From Heterotrichella gracilis (taxonomy: Eukaryota > Sar > Xanthophyceae > Tribonematales > Xanthonemataceae): a DNA stretch of 25,016 nt. Location: the NCBI GenBank assembly GCA_032358255.1, contig JAULBX010028947.1, positions 1 to 25,016 of the forward strand. Reading direction: 5' to 3'. Each line of letters opens with the position of its first letter. Within the stretch, counting starts at the first letter, position 1. The notes beneath the pieces are model-generated. The model was not told where the DNA came from, did no database searches, and worked only from the letters and a program-made list of their open reading frames with translations. The translations under genes were made by a program, and so were the position numbers. Positions 1 to 10,621 of this stretch are shown piece by piece.

Positions 1-95
1 GTGTTTGGGTGTGAGTGGGTGTAAGTTGGTGTGGGTGGGTGTGGGTGGGGAGGAGGGGGGTGGGGAGGAGGGGGGGGGAGGAGGGGTGGCAAGGT
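1..95. repeat. G-rich low-complexity tract
   Basis: The plus strand begins with degenerate GGGTGT repeats that pass into runs of GGAGGGGG. It lies just downstream of the stop codon of the minus-strand gene that ends at 122, so it would be C-rich in that transcript's 3' flank. The plus-strand reading frame across it (Gly/Val-rich) comes from the repeat and is not a gene. Confidence 0.8.
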
Positions 96-121
96 GGAAC
101 TTCCATCCATATGGAGCTGTT

Positions 122-586
122 TTAAATGTGTGCAGACGGTACAAGGCTTTGTATATTGTAGCCCTTGATAGCTTTGCCCACCGTCTGATGCTCGTGGGAC
201 GTAAGGTGCTGCAATGCCTGCTCAGCCAACTGGGGCAGGCAACGTTGAAAACAACCGTGTAATGAAATAAGTGGAAGGCCCCACTCACCCTAGTATCACC
301 AGCAGTTTCTTGTTCAGCGCAAAGCCTGTGCTTGAGCCCTTCGTGCTCCCTGGGGCCTTGGTTGCTGGCATCATGGGCACGTCGTTTTACCTGTAGTGTG
401 CGCAGTCAGCGCCGTACAGCTGTGGCAGCTGTTTGTTTTGCTCCTGATACCGCAGAGTAGGTCACAACCAGGCCGGCTGGCTGTTGACCCAGTTGCTGCA
501 ACGGTTTTCAAACTGGTGTTATGCATGCATGCATGTGGCGACGTTACCTCTTCGAGCTTCTGCCGTCGGAGTGGAAAGATAGACCA
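122..586 (-). CDS. C-terminal exons of an unrecognised basic, coiled-coil-like protein (5' end not found)
   Basis: Three minus-strand exons join in phase 0 at both introns: 586-548 (13 codons), 390-289 (34 codons) and 229-122 (35 codons plus TAA). The junctions are an ATAG acceptor at 587, donor GTAACG after 548, acceptor TACAG before 390, donor GTGAGT after 289 and acceptor CCCCAG before 229. The joined 82 residues are charged, with RRQKLEEVKRR near the beginning and LAEQALQHL later, which suggests a helical or coiled-coil tail. The frame stays open through all three pieces and every splice consensus is good, which is why I call it. I recognise no family. Upstream exons should lie in 600-1090 on the same strand, but I could not choose them. 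The gene may be divergent from the plus-strand gene that starts near 1097. Confidence 0.4.
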
Positions 587-1096
587 CTATTGGTGAAAAA
601 TAAAAGAAGTGACGCACAGACCCAACTCGGATAACTGCGTTTGGTGTACGAGGGGGCGTTCAGAGTGCACAACCTAACAGTGCTAAGGTTGTTTACATAA
701 ACAGGTCAACCGAGAAACATATCCAGCAATCCACCACTCCAGAAGTCCTGCTACGTAGTCGTTGCAACAGCCTCAGTACGGTTTCTACACCTCTTTTAAG
801 ATTGTGTGCTTTGTTTTAAATGGCGTGAACGACTGCCAGGAAGTTATATTGTTTTTTTTTTGCACCCTGCATGTGCATGCATGCATATGCAGGTGGCCTG
901 GCACGTCCAAACCGTCTGCGCAGTGCGAGTTTTGAGTGAGCCCACAACCAAGTCTACACCCGCAACCCCTGGACGGTCCAGTGAAGTGTGTGTCACACAG
1001 CGAGTTGAGTGAACTCAGGTCTAGTCCTGCTACTGGCAGCAACTCATGCTGCTAGTCTTGCAACCACGCTCAGCACAGTTGGTATATCTCTTATCC
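587..1096. other. Unresolved stretch, probably 5' part of the minus-strand gene and a shared upstream region
   Basis: Short open frames exist on both strands around 785-1042, but they have low-quality composition and no exon chain I can defend. A T-run at 850-859 and a CATGCATGCATAT block near 875-886 are present. The latter resembles the CATGCA blocks at 522-534, 14587-14624 and 23806-23823. No RNA gene was seen. Confidence 0.5.
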
Positions 1097-1677
1097 ATGA
1101 AGGTTCTGTGTGGCCAGTCTGCTAAATTGAGCAGCACCTTTCTTGCAACACCTTCACGGCAGTCTCTTGGGCATCACAAGAGTGGTGCATTTTCAGCACG
1201 CCACGCGGGTTTCTTTGGGTGCACTTACCAGTCACTGGCCTCAAAGCAGTCTGTAGTTCTGAGCGCTGCAGGCACTGGTGCCACCAGTGGTGGCCAGTTC
1301 ACGCCCCAGACAACACCGGAGCGCAAGTCCAGCCCCATTGGTGCCACTGGCTCAAAGGTGTGTTGTGCTGTAACAAGAGGTTTGGGTGGGTGGTTACCCG
1401 AAACATTGTGGTTAGTAATATTAGCCCACCGCACCTTGCCTGCCATTCAGCATATGGTAGAGGGTGATTGTTCAGGGTGCGTACTTACCCATGCAAACAA
1501 TTCCCTTTCTGACATAGTGCCCCTTGCTTGCAGGCGAACTCTCTCAAGAGGGAAAAGCGTCGCAAGTTCTGGGTCAATTGGTTGCTTAACGCGCTGGTCA
1601 CAGTCGTGTGCGTGGCAATCATCTGTGTCATGCTGAGGTGGATTATGTGGGAAATGATATACTCTCTTTGGGGGTGA
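1097..1677 (+). CDS. Small, probably plastid-targeted, single-span membrane protein
   Basis: Two exons, 1097-1357 and 1534-1677, join in phase 0 (donor GTGTGT, acceptor TTGCAG) and give 134 aa. An in-frame ATG at 1046 would add 17 residues. The first ~75 residues are rich in Ser, Ala, Thr, Lys and Arg with almost no acidic residues, and end near VVLSAAG, a typical chloroplast transit-peptide composition and cleavage context. The second exon encodes a basic patch (KREKRRKFW) followed by a ~20-residue hydrophobic segment with NALVTVVCVAIICVM, then a short Trp-rich tail and TGA. I infer a single-pass plastid membrane protein with its basic side next to the membrane. I do not recognise the family. 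The exon could instead splice at a GTGGAT after 1637, which would change the tail. Confidence 0.5.
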
Positions 1678-2948
1678 AGGCGAGGCTAGCAGGGTTGTTA
1701 CTGCAGGCACCTGCAGGCACCTTTTTGGTTGTGAGGCTAAATAGGGGCTCCAGGTGTGAGCAACAACCTGTTTCGATGCTTGCGTGATGCACGTGAGGAG
1801 GGGCTTGAACATCTCCTTTCGGCGTGTTTAGACAGGGTGTGTAGCCCCAAAGTAATCCAGCGCTATAGAAAGGATATTGAGATATCACTGCTGTTTTGCA
1901 CAGGCAACCTGCTATCCACTTCACCGCCAGTGTCCCACCCTCTGCGTTGATAACACCAATGGATGACAACAGCATCGCCATCTGCAATCCCTGCCAGGCC
2001 CTGGGAAGCGCACACCTGCACCAGACCAGGACAAACTTGCTTCTTTTTTGCTGATGGTGGATAAGTGCGCTCAAAGCCTCCTCAACCGGCGGGCCCAGTA
2101 GTGGCTATGCAGATATGCACACGTGGACTGTAGCCCAGAAAATTCCAGCTGGCATGCGGTGCCTGTTGATATGTGTCACTCGGCCTCTATGTCACGGCAA
2201 TGTGTTTTACATCTACAGCTAGCAAAATCTTAACCCAGAAACACAGGTTCTGAATGGTGTTGGCAACTTGACATGAAATATTGGTGTTGCCTGGCTAGTG
2301 GGTAACAACACAAATCATTATAAATAGCTAACCTAGGAACCATACAATGTTCAAACAACCTAAACAATGTAACAACAGTTGCGAAAGTCACCATGACCCG
2401 TACAGAACGCACCAATGCCATGCCATCACCCCATGCCTGACATGCAAAGTTCAACTGGCCCAGCTCAGAGGGAAAACTTGGGTGCTGACTTGGCACACAA
2501 CTTGCAGCTACCGCAACCCAGAGGAACAGTGCCATCACAGTGTACCAATTGCGCTGCAGAACCTCAGGCTGCCTGAGATACATCGCGGTGCGGCAAATAA
2601 CATATTGTTAATATGGCGATTCATTTTGAAAAAGCTTTGTTGACCGATAAAACCAAGGGCAGAACCGAATGGAGGACTGTGTGGTACCAAAGCCAGGTGT
2701 TTGCAGACCGTGAGCAAGGTCCATGTGGGTATTTAAACCCCAAGAATGTACACAAAAGCATGCTTACAGGGCATCCACAGTCACACCTAGTTCACCGCCA
2801 CCTGAAATGGGGCCATCCTGATATTGAGATGAAGCGTACGATGTAGTGTCTACCTCACCACACCACAGTACACCAGAAGACTTTGCAAAAATGTGAGCCA
2901 TCGTGGCGAGACATGCAACAGAAGCGGTCGCTACAAACACTCCCCTCC
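1678..2948. other. Intergenic stretch with no supportable gene
   Basis: Several 60-140 codon frames occur on both strands, including 2074-1643 on the minus strand. None shows conserved motifs, a splice chain or convincing composition. A small tandem (CAGGCACCTG twice) lies near 1703-1722. The reverse complement of TTACA at 2764-2768 gives TGTAA, the polyadenylation signal common in green algae, about 180 nt past the stop of the armadillo gene. It may be that gene's 3' signal, but the match is short. Confidence 0.5.
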
Positions 2949-5900
2949 TCATGACGCAGCAGCCCCTGCGACCATCCCCGCCATGTCCCCACCAGGCAAA
3001 ACTCCACCAGCCCCCGGTCCCACCACACCGCCACCAACCACCACCCCATGCGGTGCCGCATGCGCATGTGGACCCCCGTGCGCCCCCTCCCCCTCTCGCA
3101 GGTACCTCAGCGCCCGCAGGGCAGCACGGCCGGCGCGCGCCACACCCTGGCTAGGGTTTTGCGCCATCTTGAGCAGCAGGGGCACAGCTCCCTCGTCCAC
3201 TATCTCCATGCGCACCTCGTCGCTCCCCTTGGCAAGCTCGCTCAGCACCGAAGCTGCCGCCTCCTTGCCTGGGTCAGTGCCAAAGTACAGCATCTGCAGG
3301 GGCAGGGGGTAAGATTTAAAATAGAAGGGGCGAAGGAGAAGTTGCCTTGCCATGTCGGAGGGTTCAAGGGATTTAGGGTTCAAAGCTCAAGGCATATTGT
3401 GGAAACATGGGCATGGGTAGTGCGGGATGTACATGCCGTGCAGTGAGTGCATACTGCAAAACAAATGCACGATTTCCTGCACATTACATGGCATTGTGTG
3501 TAAGATACCAGCCACCAGGTGCATCATCTCATGTATGCACCTTGCCCCCTACACCCCCTCCATCTGCCCACCTGCACCAGGTGCGACACAGCGTCCGCCT
3601 CCACAATCTGCTGCTGGGCCGCATTGTTGTCAACAACCAGGTCCCAAAGGGCAGCAGCAACAGCCTGCCGGTATAAACACATGCAAGCATTGGAAAGAGG
3701 TAGAAGACAATTTTGAAATGGTGCACATTGTCGGTTCCCAAGGGCTACAGGGCAGCAGCAATGGCATGGGACATACAAGCAGCACGTCTGGACATTTCGG
3801 AAATTACAACAGGACTTTCGATGAAGCAACGTATACATTGGCGCTAAGATACGGACCTAGCACCAGTGGCGGGGGCAGTGACAAAGTAGGAGGAAAAGCA
3901 CTGCACAAAATATTTGCCTCCCGCGTATCAACACCCCCCTGTTCAGCGCTTCCACTAGCACAGGTGCCACCCCACCTCCAACGAATGAATGGTGTAGGGT
4001 ATTGCCCCAAGTTTAGGGTTTCCCTCACCTCGCGTGTGTCGTCATCCCCTTGCTCCAGCACCTCCACCAGCACAGGGATCACCCCCGCCTCAACCACAGC
4101 ATCCTGCAAGCAGGGGTGGCCATTACATTTACTTTGAGCTGCATGTATTACGGACAAACAGATTGTTTTTTGAAATTCTGTCTGACCGGTAAAACACAGG
4201 CCCAAACCTGCACTTCGACGCACGTACATTAAACCTTAGTTTTTCATTTCTACCCTCAAGTACTGCTATTTCCCCCCTGGCATTGCTTCAAGACGGTTGT
4301 GTCAGCCGGACACTACATTTTATTCCTTCCTTGTTACTGTAATTACTGATATTAATTGTTTAGGGTTTATTTTCCCTGGTATTGCGACATGCCAGCCGTA
4401 CCTGCGATGGCTCGCTGTTGCAGGCTATGTTAGACACTGCGCGTGCGGCGGCCTCCTTGCACCCCGCCTCCCCATATCGCAGCAGGTGCATGAGGGCGGG
4501 TATGGCTTGCTGGCATGCACGCTGGACCTCGGGGGAGTCGTTGTCGCACGCGATGTTGGCCACGGCGCTGCAGGGTGGGGTGGGAATGGGGTAAGGGGGG
4601 ATCATTCCAAGGGGAGGGAGGGGGTTGCGTGCTGGGGGGTGGGGTGCGGTTCTTCAAAGGGCGCGGGGAGAGCGCGTGGTGACATGCGTGCTGCACCATG
4701 AGGGGGTGGTTGTTGCACGCGATGTTGGCCACGGGTGGGGTTGGGGGTAAGGTGGGGTGGCAGAGGGGGAGGAGGAGGGGCTTGGAGGGCGTGGGCGGCT
4801 GTGGATGGGGGTGGAGGCACAGGCCCCATGAAACAGACAAAGAATTTAACTGCCTCTACAGAATAGACAAATAATATAAATGCCTCAATTTCTGACGTGG
4901 ACCTGTGTCAGGGACATCTGTGAATTACGGTAATGAATGTATTACAAACAAATAGAGAGGCATTTCCAGTCAGCGTCGTTTTAATAAAAAAATATATGTC
5001 TTTGTTTATTTTTTGGTCAGAGAAGCACCACTCACCGTGCAGACGCCTCCCTGCACACAGGCGAGCTCTGCATCATGGCGGCCACCAGCACAGGCACCGC
5101 CCCACACCGCACCAGCTCAGCCTGGTTGGCGCCGCTGCAGGCGAGGTTGGACAACGCACCGGCTGCCGCCTCCCGACTGGCTGGGCTGTGGTCGGGCTTG
5201 AGCAGGTCAACCAGCAGGGGCACCGCGCCCTGGCGGGCAATTTCTTCCTGAGACAGGTGAATGGGCAGTATTTTTCATAAGTACTTTTGTATATATGTTG
5301 AGGGACAACACAACAATTGCTTGAGCTTGCTACCGACAGAAAGCGGCACTAAAGTTCTCGCTCTCACATGTGGCTGTTCACAATTTAAGAACTGCCCTAC
5401 CGAGTTCTCGGTGCTCTTGACCAACAGGAAGCTCATCGCCTTGGCCGCTTCCTGCCTGCACCCCTCGCTGCCCCCCGGCAGGAGCATGTGCACCAGCAGC
5501 GGCAGCACACCACCAGCGGCGATGTCTGACCCAAAATGCTAGCGTGGAGTCCAACCCCCAATCCCTCAACCCTACATCCCAAATCCTCAACCTACCGAGT
5601 TCACTGTGCTCTTCACCGACAAAAAGCTCAGCGCCTTGGCCGCCTCCTGCCGGCACCCCTCGCTGCCCCCCGGCAGCAGCATGTGCACCAGCAGCGGCAG
5701 CGCGCCCGCGGCGGCGATGTCTGATCGGTGGCGTGCGTTGCGGTAGGCAAGGCTGGAAAGCGCATTGGCCGCAGCCCGCCTGGGGCCATCCTGCCCCTCG
5801 TGCAGGAGGGCAACCAGCAAGGGGATCGCACCGGCATCGGTGATGGCGGCCTGTAAGGGGGGGGGGGGGGGTCAACGGAAATGCTGGGTCGTTCTGTCAA

Positions 5901-8900
5901 GTTGGCGGGGGACAAATAAGGTAGGAGAGACTGCCCTTCTCTTTAACCACCCTTTTGTAACCAATGCCCATGTTCGAGACCAGGCCTCAACTTCGTTTAT
6001 TCTCTTCTCCTTTCTTTACTACATTTTAGTATTAAATTCTTCTCAGCCCCACCTCGATGCAATAATTCTACCACTTCATCTAATATAGTTTAAAATAGAT
6101 ATAATACATTAACCCCCACCTTGATGCTCTCGTGCTTCCCTGCCGCCAGGTGCTTGATGGCGCAGGCGGCAGCATGGCGGCAGCTGCCCACAGGCGACAC
6201 CAGCAGCCGGGTCAGCACCTCCACTCCACCGCCTGCCGCCACCGCCAGGCGGGCGTCATCTGAGCACGACAGGTTGCTGAGGGCCCATGCGGCAGCCTCC
6301 TGAGAGCTCCCGCTGCCCCCCTCCGCCATTGCCACCAGCAGGGGCACGGCTCCAGCGGCGGCGATGGCCACCTGGGGGGGAGGAGAAGGATATTTTGCTG
6401 ATTGTTTCAGGACATGCATGTTTCAAATGCTTTATAACAGGGGGGGGATGCCACCGCCAGCCTGGCATCATCTGAGCATGACAGGTTCCTGAGGGGCCAT
6501 ACCACTGCCCCCCTCCGCCATTGCCACCCAGCAGAGGGATGGCACAAGCGGCAACGATCGCCACCAGGGGAAGGGGGGGATAGGGTCGCTTGCTGATGTC
6601 CGGGGAAGTATTTAAAAGAAGTATTTAAATTTGGCTGTTGAACATATGCCGAGGCCTGCTGGAGCAATGCTCTTGGCGTCAAAGTGGTTCTAGCACCACG
6701 GGATCTGGTTGTCCTCCGAGTTGTAGGCCATGTTGCCCACCACCCCAGCCGCTGCCTGACTCCCCCAGGTTGTCCCTTGCAGGACCGGTGCCAGGATGGA
6801 ACAGCTCGGCGCCACGTGTTCAAGGTAGCCTGCTAGTCACGTCACTGTTCAGGGTTTAGGGTTTAGGGTCATACCTGGTTGTCCTCCGAGTTGTATGCGA
6901 TGTTCCCAAGGGCCGCCGCCGCCGCCTGGCGCCCCCCCTCGTTTGCCCCTAGCATCAGCTGCACCAGCAGCGGGATGGCGCCGCTCTTGGCTGTCTGCAT
7001 CTTGGTGAGGTTGTTGCGCCCAGCCAGGTTGCGCAGGGTGTATGCGGCCGACTGCTTGGCGCTGGGGGATCCCGACTCAAGCATGTGCACCAGGGCGGGG
7101 ATGGCGCCTGCAGTTTATTTCACCAATTGAAAAAGGTTGAAAATTGCTTGTCACTCACATCCAATTAGTCACCAGTCGTTTGATCACTTATTTGCTCTTG
7201 TGATGGTCTCTTGAGATAATGCTAGTACCATTTTTTTCAAGGAATACTTTATCCTGGTCCTTTGGGAACATGTCGCAAGGGGATCCCCTCCAGCTTAGCA
7301 ACCGCAGATGCAGTAGGTAGACTGCGATTGTGATTGCCATCCGTTCTCGGTCGGTGTAACTGTGACTGCGATTGCACCTATTCCAGGTGCATACCTGCGT
7401 TTGTTATAGCCAGCTGGTAGTCTGCGTGGTTGTATGCAAGGTTGGCCAGCGCCACTGCAGCAGCCTCCTTGTTGTCGATATTGTCAGATTGGAGCATCTG
7501 GACAAGCGAGGCGATGCCGCCCAGGCGTACAATCTCACCCTGCGCTGTGTAATCGGCTTAGGGTTTAGGGTTCAGGGTTCAGGGTTTAGGGTTTATGTTG
7601 ATGCCGCCCAGGCGCACAATCTCACCCTGTGGCATGTGATTGGCTTAGGGTTAGGGTTCAGGGTTTGGAGCTGCCTTTACTTTGAAGACAAAAGACACAG
7701 GTACACCCAACATATACATGTGTAGCTGGCACCGGATCCGACAACAATTTATGTATCCAAATACACTATGCAATAAACCTTTGCAACAGGGTACTTGCCT
7801 TGTTTGCGTCACTGTTGACCGCCAGGTTGCGCAGCGCCCTTGCCGCCACCTGCCTGCAGCAGTCGCTGCCACGCGCCACCAGTTGGAGGAGCACGGGAAT
7901 GCCACCCGCCTCCGCCACAGCCGCGCTGCAAGCAGGGAATAATATGAATACAACTTAAAATACGTGACATACAAGACCTGCATAGATGCAATAAGCAACC
8001 CGGTTTATTTACAGAAGAAGGGTAGGGCTACGGCAAAAAAATGCAGTGTATTTGCACTTGCAGTTTCGTACCATACATATAATCTTATAATAGCATACAT
8101 GACGTGACTTTAATAATCACTCCATCGCCGGTTGTGGCTGGCCAGGTAGCGCAGGGTTGATGCCACCAGGTTTTTGATCCAACGGTGGACCCCAGTGCGC
8201 AGGCTATACCCTTAACCCTACATCATGGCACACTCCTGTGCTCGGCTCCAAAAGCGTTTTAGTTCCCCTTAAACCCACACAATTCCTCACCGGTTGTGGC
8301 TGTCTCTGGCCAGGTAGCGCAGCGCCGATGCCACCAGGTTCTTGATCCAGGGGTCATCCCCTGTGCGCAGCAGATCCACTAGAGGAGGTATGACACCAGC
8401 GGCCTCAAGGGCAAGCTGCTGCTCCTTGGTCCCTGGTCACGGGGAGGTGAGAGTGGGGAGCGGCAAATTTCGTGTCACTTGAGCTTGGCTGAGGGGTTAG
8501 GGGGATGATATCGAAGGAGGGATTGGAACAGGAGGAAACAGGTGGTGCAGGGCGCAAGTGGGCCCAACCTTGTAAGCCTAAACCCCAACCCCCTGGGAAC
8601 AAATACCAGTGCAATATTCACTCATAAGCTTCAAAACAGCCCTCACCGGTGTCCGCCAGGTGGTTGACCAACACCACCGCAAACATCTGGTGCAGGCGGG
8701 AGGGACTGCTGATCCGAGCGGCCATGGACCCATAGTCGCTGGTCATCTCAAGGGCCTCTGCCTCATCCGGCGGCTGAAAGCTGGCGCCCGTGTGGGGATA
8801 GGGCAGCTCCCAGCCGGGGGTGGAAATTCGGGAGGAGCGCCTCCGGTGCAGGGGGCGGGTGGGGGTTGGTAATGGTGGGTTGAGGGGGCTGATTGCACCT

Positions 8901-8917
8901 GCCAGGGAAACATACAT
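2949..8917 (-). CDS. Armadillo (ARM) repeat protein, 12 exons
   Basis: Exons, 5' to 3': 8917-8647, 8432-8291, 7925-7799, 7539-7395, 7107-6875, 6371-6120, 5850-5596, 5247-5036, 4567-4402, 4103-4029, 3664-3572, 3293-2949 (TGA). Phases agree throughout and the total divides by three (771 aa). The body is a run of ~42-residue ARM units with the typical pattern GAIPLLVxLL...AAxALxNLA, for example AAGVIPPLVDLL, GGIASLVQMLQ, SGAIPLLVQLM, AAGAVPLLVAM, QGAVPLLVDLLKP and EAGVIPVLVEVL, about fifteen in all. The last exon ends in a Gly/Ala/His/Val-rich tail. ARM superhelices bind other proteins, and no enzymatic domain is present. The intron after 7799 starts with GCAAGT (GC-AG type). The start is uncertain: the first exon is open to Met at 8917, with further Met codons at 8746 and 8725, and the proline-rich stretch before 8746 may not be translated. 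Most introns hold degraded copies of adjacent exon edges. Confidence 0.85.
4695..4737 (-). repeat. Intronic copy of ARM exon start (exon 4567-4402)
   Basis: On the minus strand this encodes VANIACNN..., a near copy of VANIACDN... at the beginning of the exon that starts at 4567. It sits about 165 nt upstream in the same intron, in a G-rich plus-strand context. Confidence 0.75.
5396..5530 (-). repeat. Duplicated ARM half-exon with intact donor
   Basis: About 130 bp matching 5591-5722, the 3' half of ARM exon 5850-5596, with the donor GTAGG retained. The frame is still open and encodes AAGGVLPLLVHMLLPGG against AAAGALPLLVHMLLPGG in the exon. A CAG lies just before it, but splicing there from the phase-0 upstream exon would shift the frame. 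It is therefore more likely an intronic relic or an alternative end than a constitutive exon. Confidence 0.8.
6449..6567 (-). repeat. Degraded intronic copy of ARM exon 6371-6120
   Basis: The minus strand repeats the 5' half of the exon just downstream of it in transcription, including the region encoding LSCSDDARLAVA. It has internal deletions and frame breaks. The copied acceptor side (CCCCTGGTGGCGATCG) has lost the clean CAG/GTGGCC junction. Confidence 0.75.
6704..6761 (-). repeat. Intronic copy of the 3' edge of ARM exon 7107-6875
   Basis: The plus-strand CTGGTTGTCCTCCGAGTTGT block at 6705 repeats the block at 6875, followed by ~40 bp of weaker similarity. The donor GT is changed to AT, so it cannot work as a standard donor. 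Telomere-like repeats lie between copy and exon at 6851-6869. Confidence 0.8.
7600..7652 (-). repeat. Copy of the 5' edge of ARM exon 7539-7395, flanked by telomere-like repeats
   Basis: Positions 7600-7652 repeat 7512-7566 with a period of about 88 bp. The unit runs from inside the exon across the acceptor into the TTAGGG-bearing intron end. TTTAGGG/TTCAGGG variants fill 7559-7597 and 7645-7667 on either side. Confidence 0.85.
8129..8206 (-). repeat. Intronic copy of the 3' edge of ARM exon 8432-8291
   Basis: About 78 bp repeat 8291-8380 with a 6-bp deletion and substitutions. The donor is changed to GGCGAT. The copy ends next to the telomere-like CTTAACCCTA at 8211-8220. Confidence 0.8.
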
Positions 8918-9316
8918 ATACAGGTAAACGTGCTGTTTTTGAGTAACTGCCTTTGCTTGTCACGCATGCGCACACCTGGCGCCTGCCACCATGGGTGGGT
9001 CCGTGACCACTGCACCTGTACCTGACATGCAGACAGCATGTTGTCCTGTTTCATCAGATCCTGCTTGATCAAATCCACTACACAACATATTAGGCGCTCT
9101 GCATGAAGACCCTTCTTGGGATTGCAACTGTACTGCTGGGTTGGCATTTAATCACTTAGATAACAGACACATCTCAAAATCTCAGGTTTCCGCACCTGAT
9201 GTTGAAGGTAAGATTTGGCACCCAGCAGGCGCGCCAAGCGCACCCAGCACGTGCGCGGAGCGAGCACCATACAGCTCCGCACCCACGCTCCCGGACCGCC
9301 CGTGCGCCTCCCTCAC

Positions 9317-10118
9317 CGCTGCACTGCTGGATGATGCACTGCTGCCCCGTCGCAAGGTGGGGGTGGGTGCGTTCAGGCTGCATGCCCGGGCCAGGTGCGC
9401 TGCGGCGGTTTCGGTGGGGCAAGGGTTGGCCTCTGGCGCTGCTTCAATGCCAGCGATGAGCAGCTGTGACACCTGCAGCAGGGAGGAAGACATAGAAAAA
9501 TGTTATTATAAAGATAGTTGATCATCATCAAAGTGCTTTGCTTCATTGCCAGCGGTGAGCAGCTGGGACACCTCCAGCAGGCGGGAAGCAGCTTAGAAAA
9601 TACTTTGGGCTTATCGCGCAGCAATTCTGGACATTGTTCACCTTCCCCACAGCCTCCGCCACCTGCTGCAGCCCCGCTGCTTTGTAGGGCTTGTGTAGGG
9701 CAGCGCACTTTTACGATCTTTCTCTTTTCCTTGGCGCGTAAATATTATATATGCATATAGCACACATACCAATTGTGTGCAAACAAATGGCATGGCGTCC
9801 TCCTCCACCCAGCGCTGTGCCGCCTTTTGAGGCCTCTGCCTAGACCTCTCCCCCAAGTTTCAAACTTGCTTTCTGTGTTGCACTGTCGCATTGTTCTCCT
9901 GCTCGCTTTCCAAAAACAAAATAACCCACCTGTGTGAGGAAGAATGCCTGCACAGCGTCCTCCTCCTCCCCCGCCACCTCCGCTGCCTGCTGCAGCGCCT
10001 CCGCCTCCCGGCGCAGTGCCGCAGTGTCTGCCGCCCCCACCCCCGCGCGCACCGCTGCATCCATCACCAGCGCCACCACCCCCTCGCGCTCCACTTGCTG
10101 GCAGAACAGCAGGGTGAT
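9317..10118 (-). CDS. Two minus-strand exons of uncertain parent gene (NAA25 3' part or ARM 5' part)
   Basis: Exons 10118-9930 (63 codons) and 9472-9317 (52 codons) are phase 0 at both ends, with acceptors CCGCAG and CTGCAG and donors GTGGGT and GTGAGG. The first encodes a helical, Ala/Glu-rich stretch (VEREGVVALVMDAAV, then LRREAEALQQAAEV). The second begins VSQLLIAGIEAAPEAN and ends in a Ser-rich region. They follow NAA25 exon 10928-10713 in phase, but I do not see NAA25 landmarks such as the RGPYLA region that plant and animal proteins carry after the TPR half. They could instead be the N-terminus of the armadillo gene. The downstream partner is unresolved: joining to the acceptor TGTAG near 9078 in phase 0 gives Trp-Ile-stop. 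Both exons have edge copies in nearby introns (9540-9586, 9771-9835, 10190-10222). Confidence 0.45.
9540..9586 (-). repeat. Copy of the 5' edge of exon 9472-9317
   Basis: The plus-strand stretch around GAGCAGCTGGGACACCTCCA repeats the stretch ending at 9472 (GAGCAGCTGTGACACCTGCA), about 98 bp away. The acceptor-side sequence is included in both. Confidence 0.8.
9771..9835 (-). repeat. Copy of the 3' edge of exon 10118-9930
   Basis: The minus strand encodes VEEDAM...CTQLV, resembling EEEDAVQAFFLTQ at the end of the exon. The similarity is patchy but collinear and includes the junction. Confidence 0.55.
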
Positions 10119-10189
10119 CTGCGGTGCAAGGGGGGAGCCTTGAGACAATGATGCATGCGGCAAAAAGCATGCAACCATATAGTACTGCA

Positions 10190-10222
10190 TTGGACTTCTG
10201 GCAGACAGCAGGGTGGTCTGCA
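10190..10222 (-). repeat. Copy of the 5' edge of exon 10118-9930
   Basis: The plus-strand GACAGCAGGGTGGTCTGCAA here matches GAACAGCAGGGTGATCTGCG at 10104-10123, across the acceptor. A weaker third copy lies at 10240-10265 (GGACAGCAAGGTAATATGC). Confidence 0.8.
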
Positions 10223-10621
10223 ATGCAATGGGGGCAGGATAAAGGTGGCAGGACAGCAAGGTAATATGCACGCACACTAAAGGGGACAAGCAACCCTCCA
10301 GGAAGTTGTAGTATAATTACAGTGCTTTGCATGCGGCCACGGCCAGGCCACCCGCCTGCAGGCCATGTGAGACAACACCGGATCTCTGCCATGTGAAAGC
10401 CCCCCAATGCAATGGATCCTTGCTGTAGTAGAACCGCTCTCGCCCCCATCACCCACAATTCTACCGGCTGACTATCACCAATCACCCGCAGATTATGAAT
10501 GTGGCCAGAACCTCCACACCAACCCACCAACCCATCACCACCAGACCCCCCCACCTCCCACCTGCTCCAGCAGCTTGACCGTGACCTCCTCATGATCACC
10601 CCCACACCCCCACACCCCTCC

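Noticed and set aside
1756..1950. Plus-strand frame beginning VSNNLFRCLRDAREEG
   Set aside because: The first part looks protein-like and follows a CCAG, but there is no ATG and no consistent link to the preceding gene, which already has a stop at 1677.
1643..2074. 143-codon minus-strand open frame
   Set aside because: It partly overlaps the plus-strand second exon and the composition is not protein-like. No splice partners or motifs seen.
7559..7597. Chromosome end (true telomere)
   Set aside because: The TTTAGGG runs are short, degenerate, internal, in both orientations, and sit inside introns of intact genes.
5396..8220. CRISPR-like or bacterial repeat array
   Set aside because: The repeats are copies of neighbouring coding exons with irregular spacing in a clearly eukaryotic gene.
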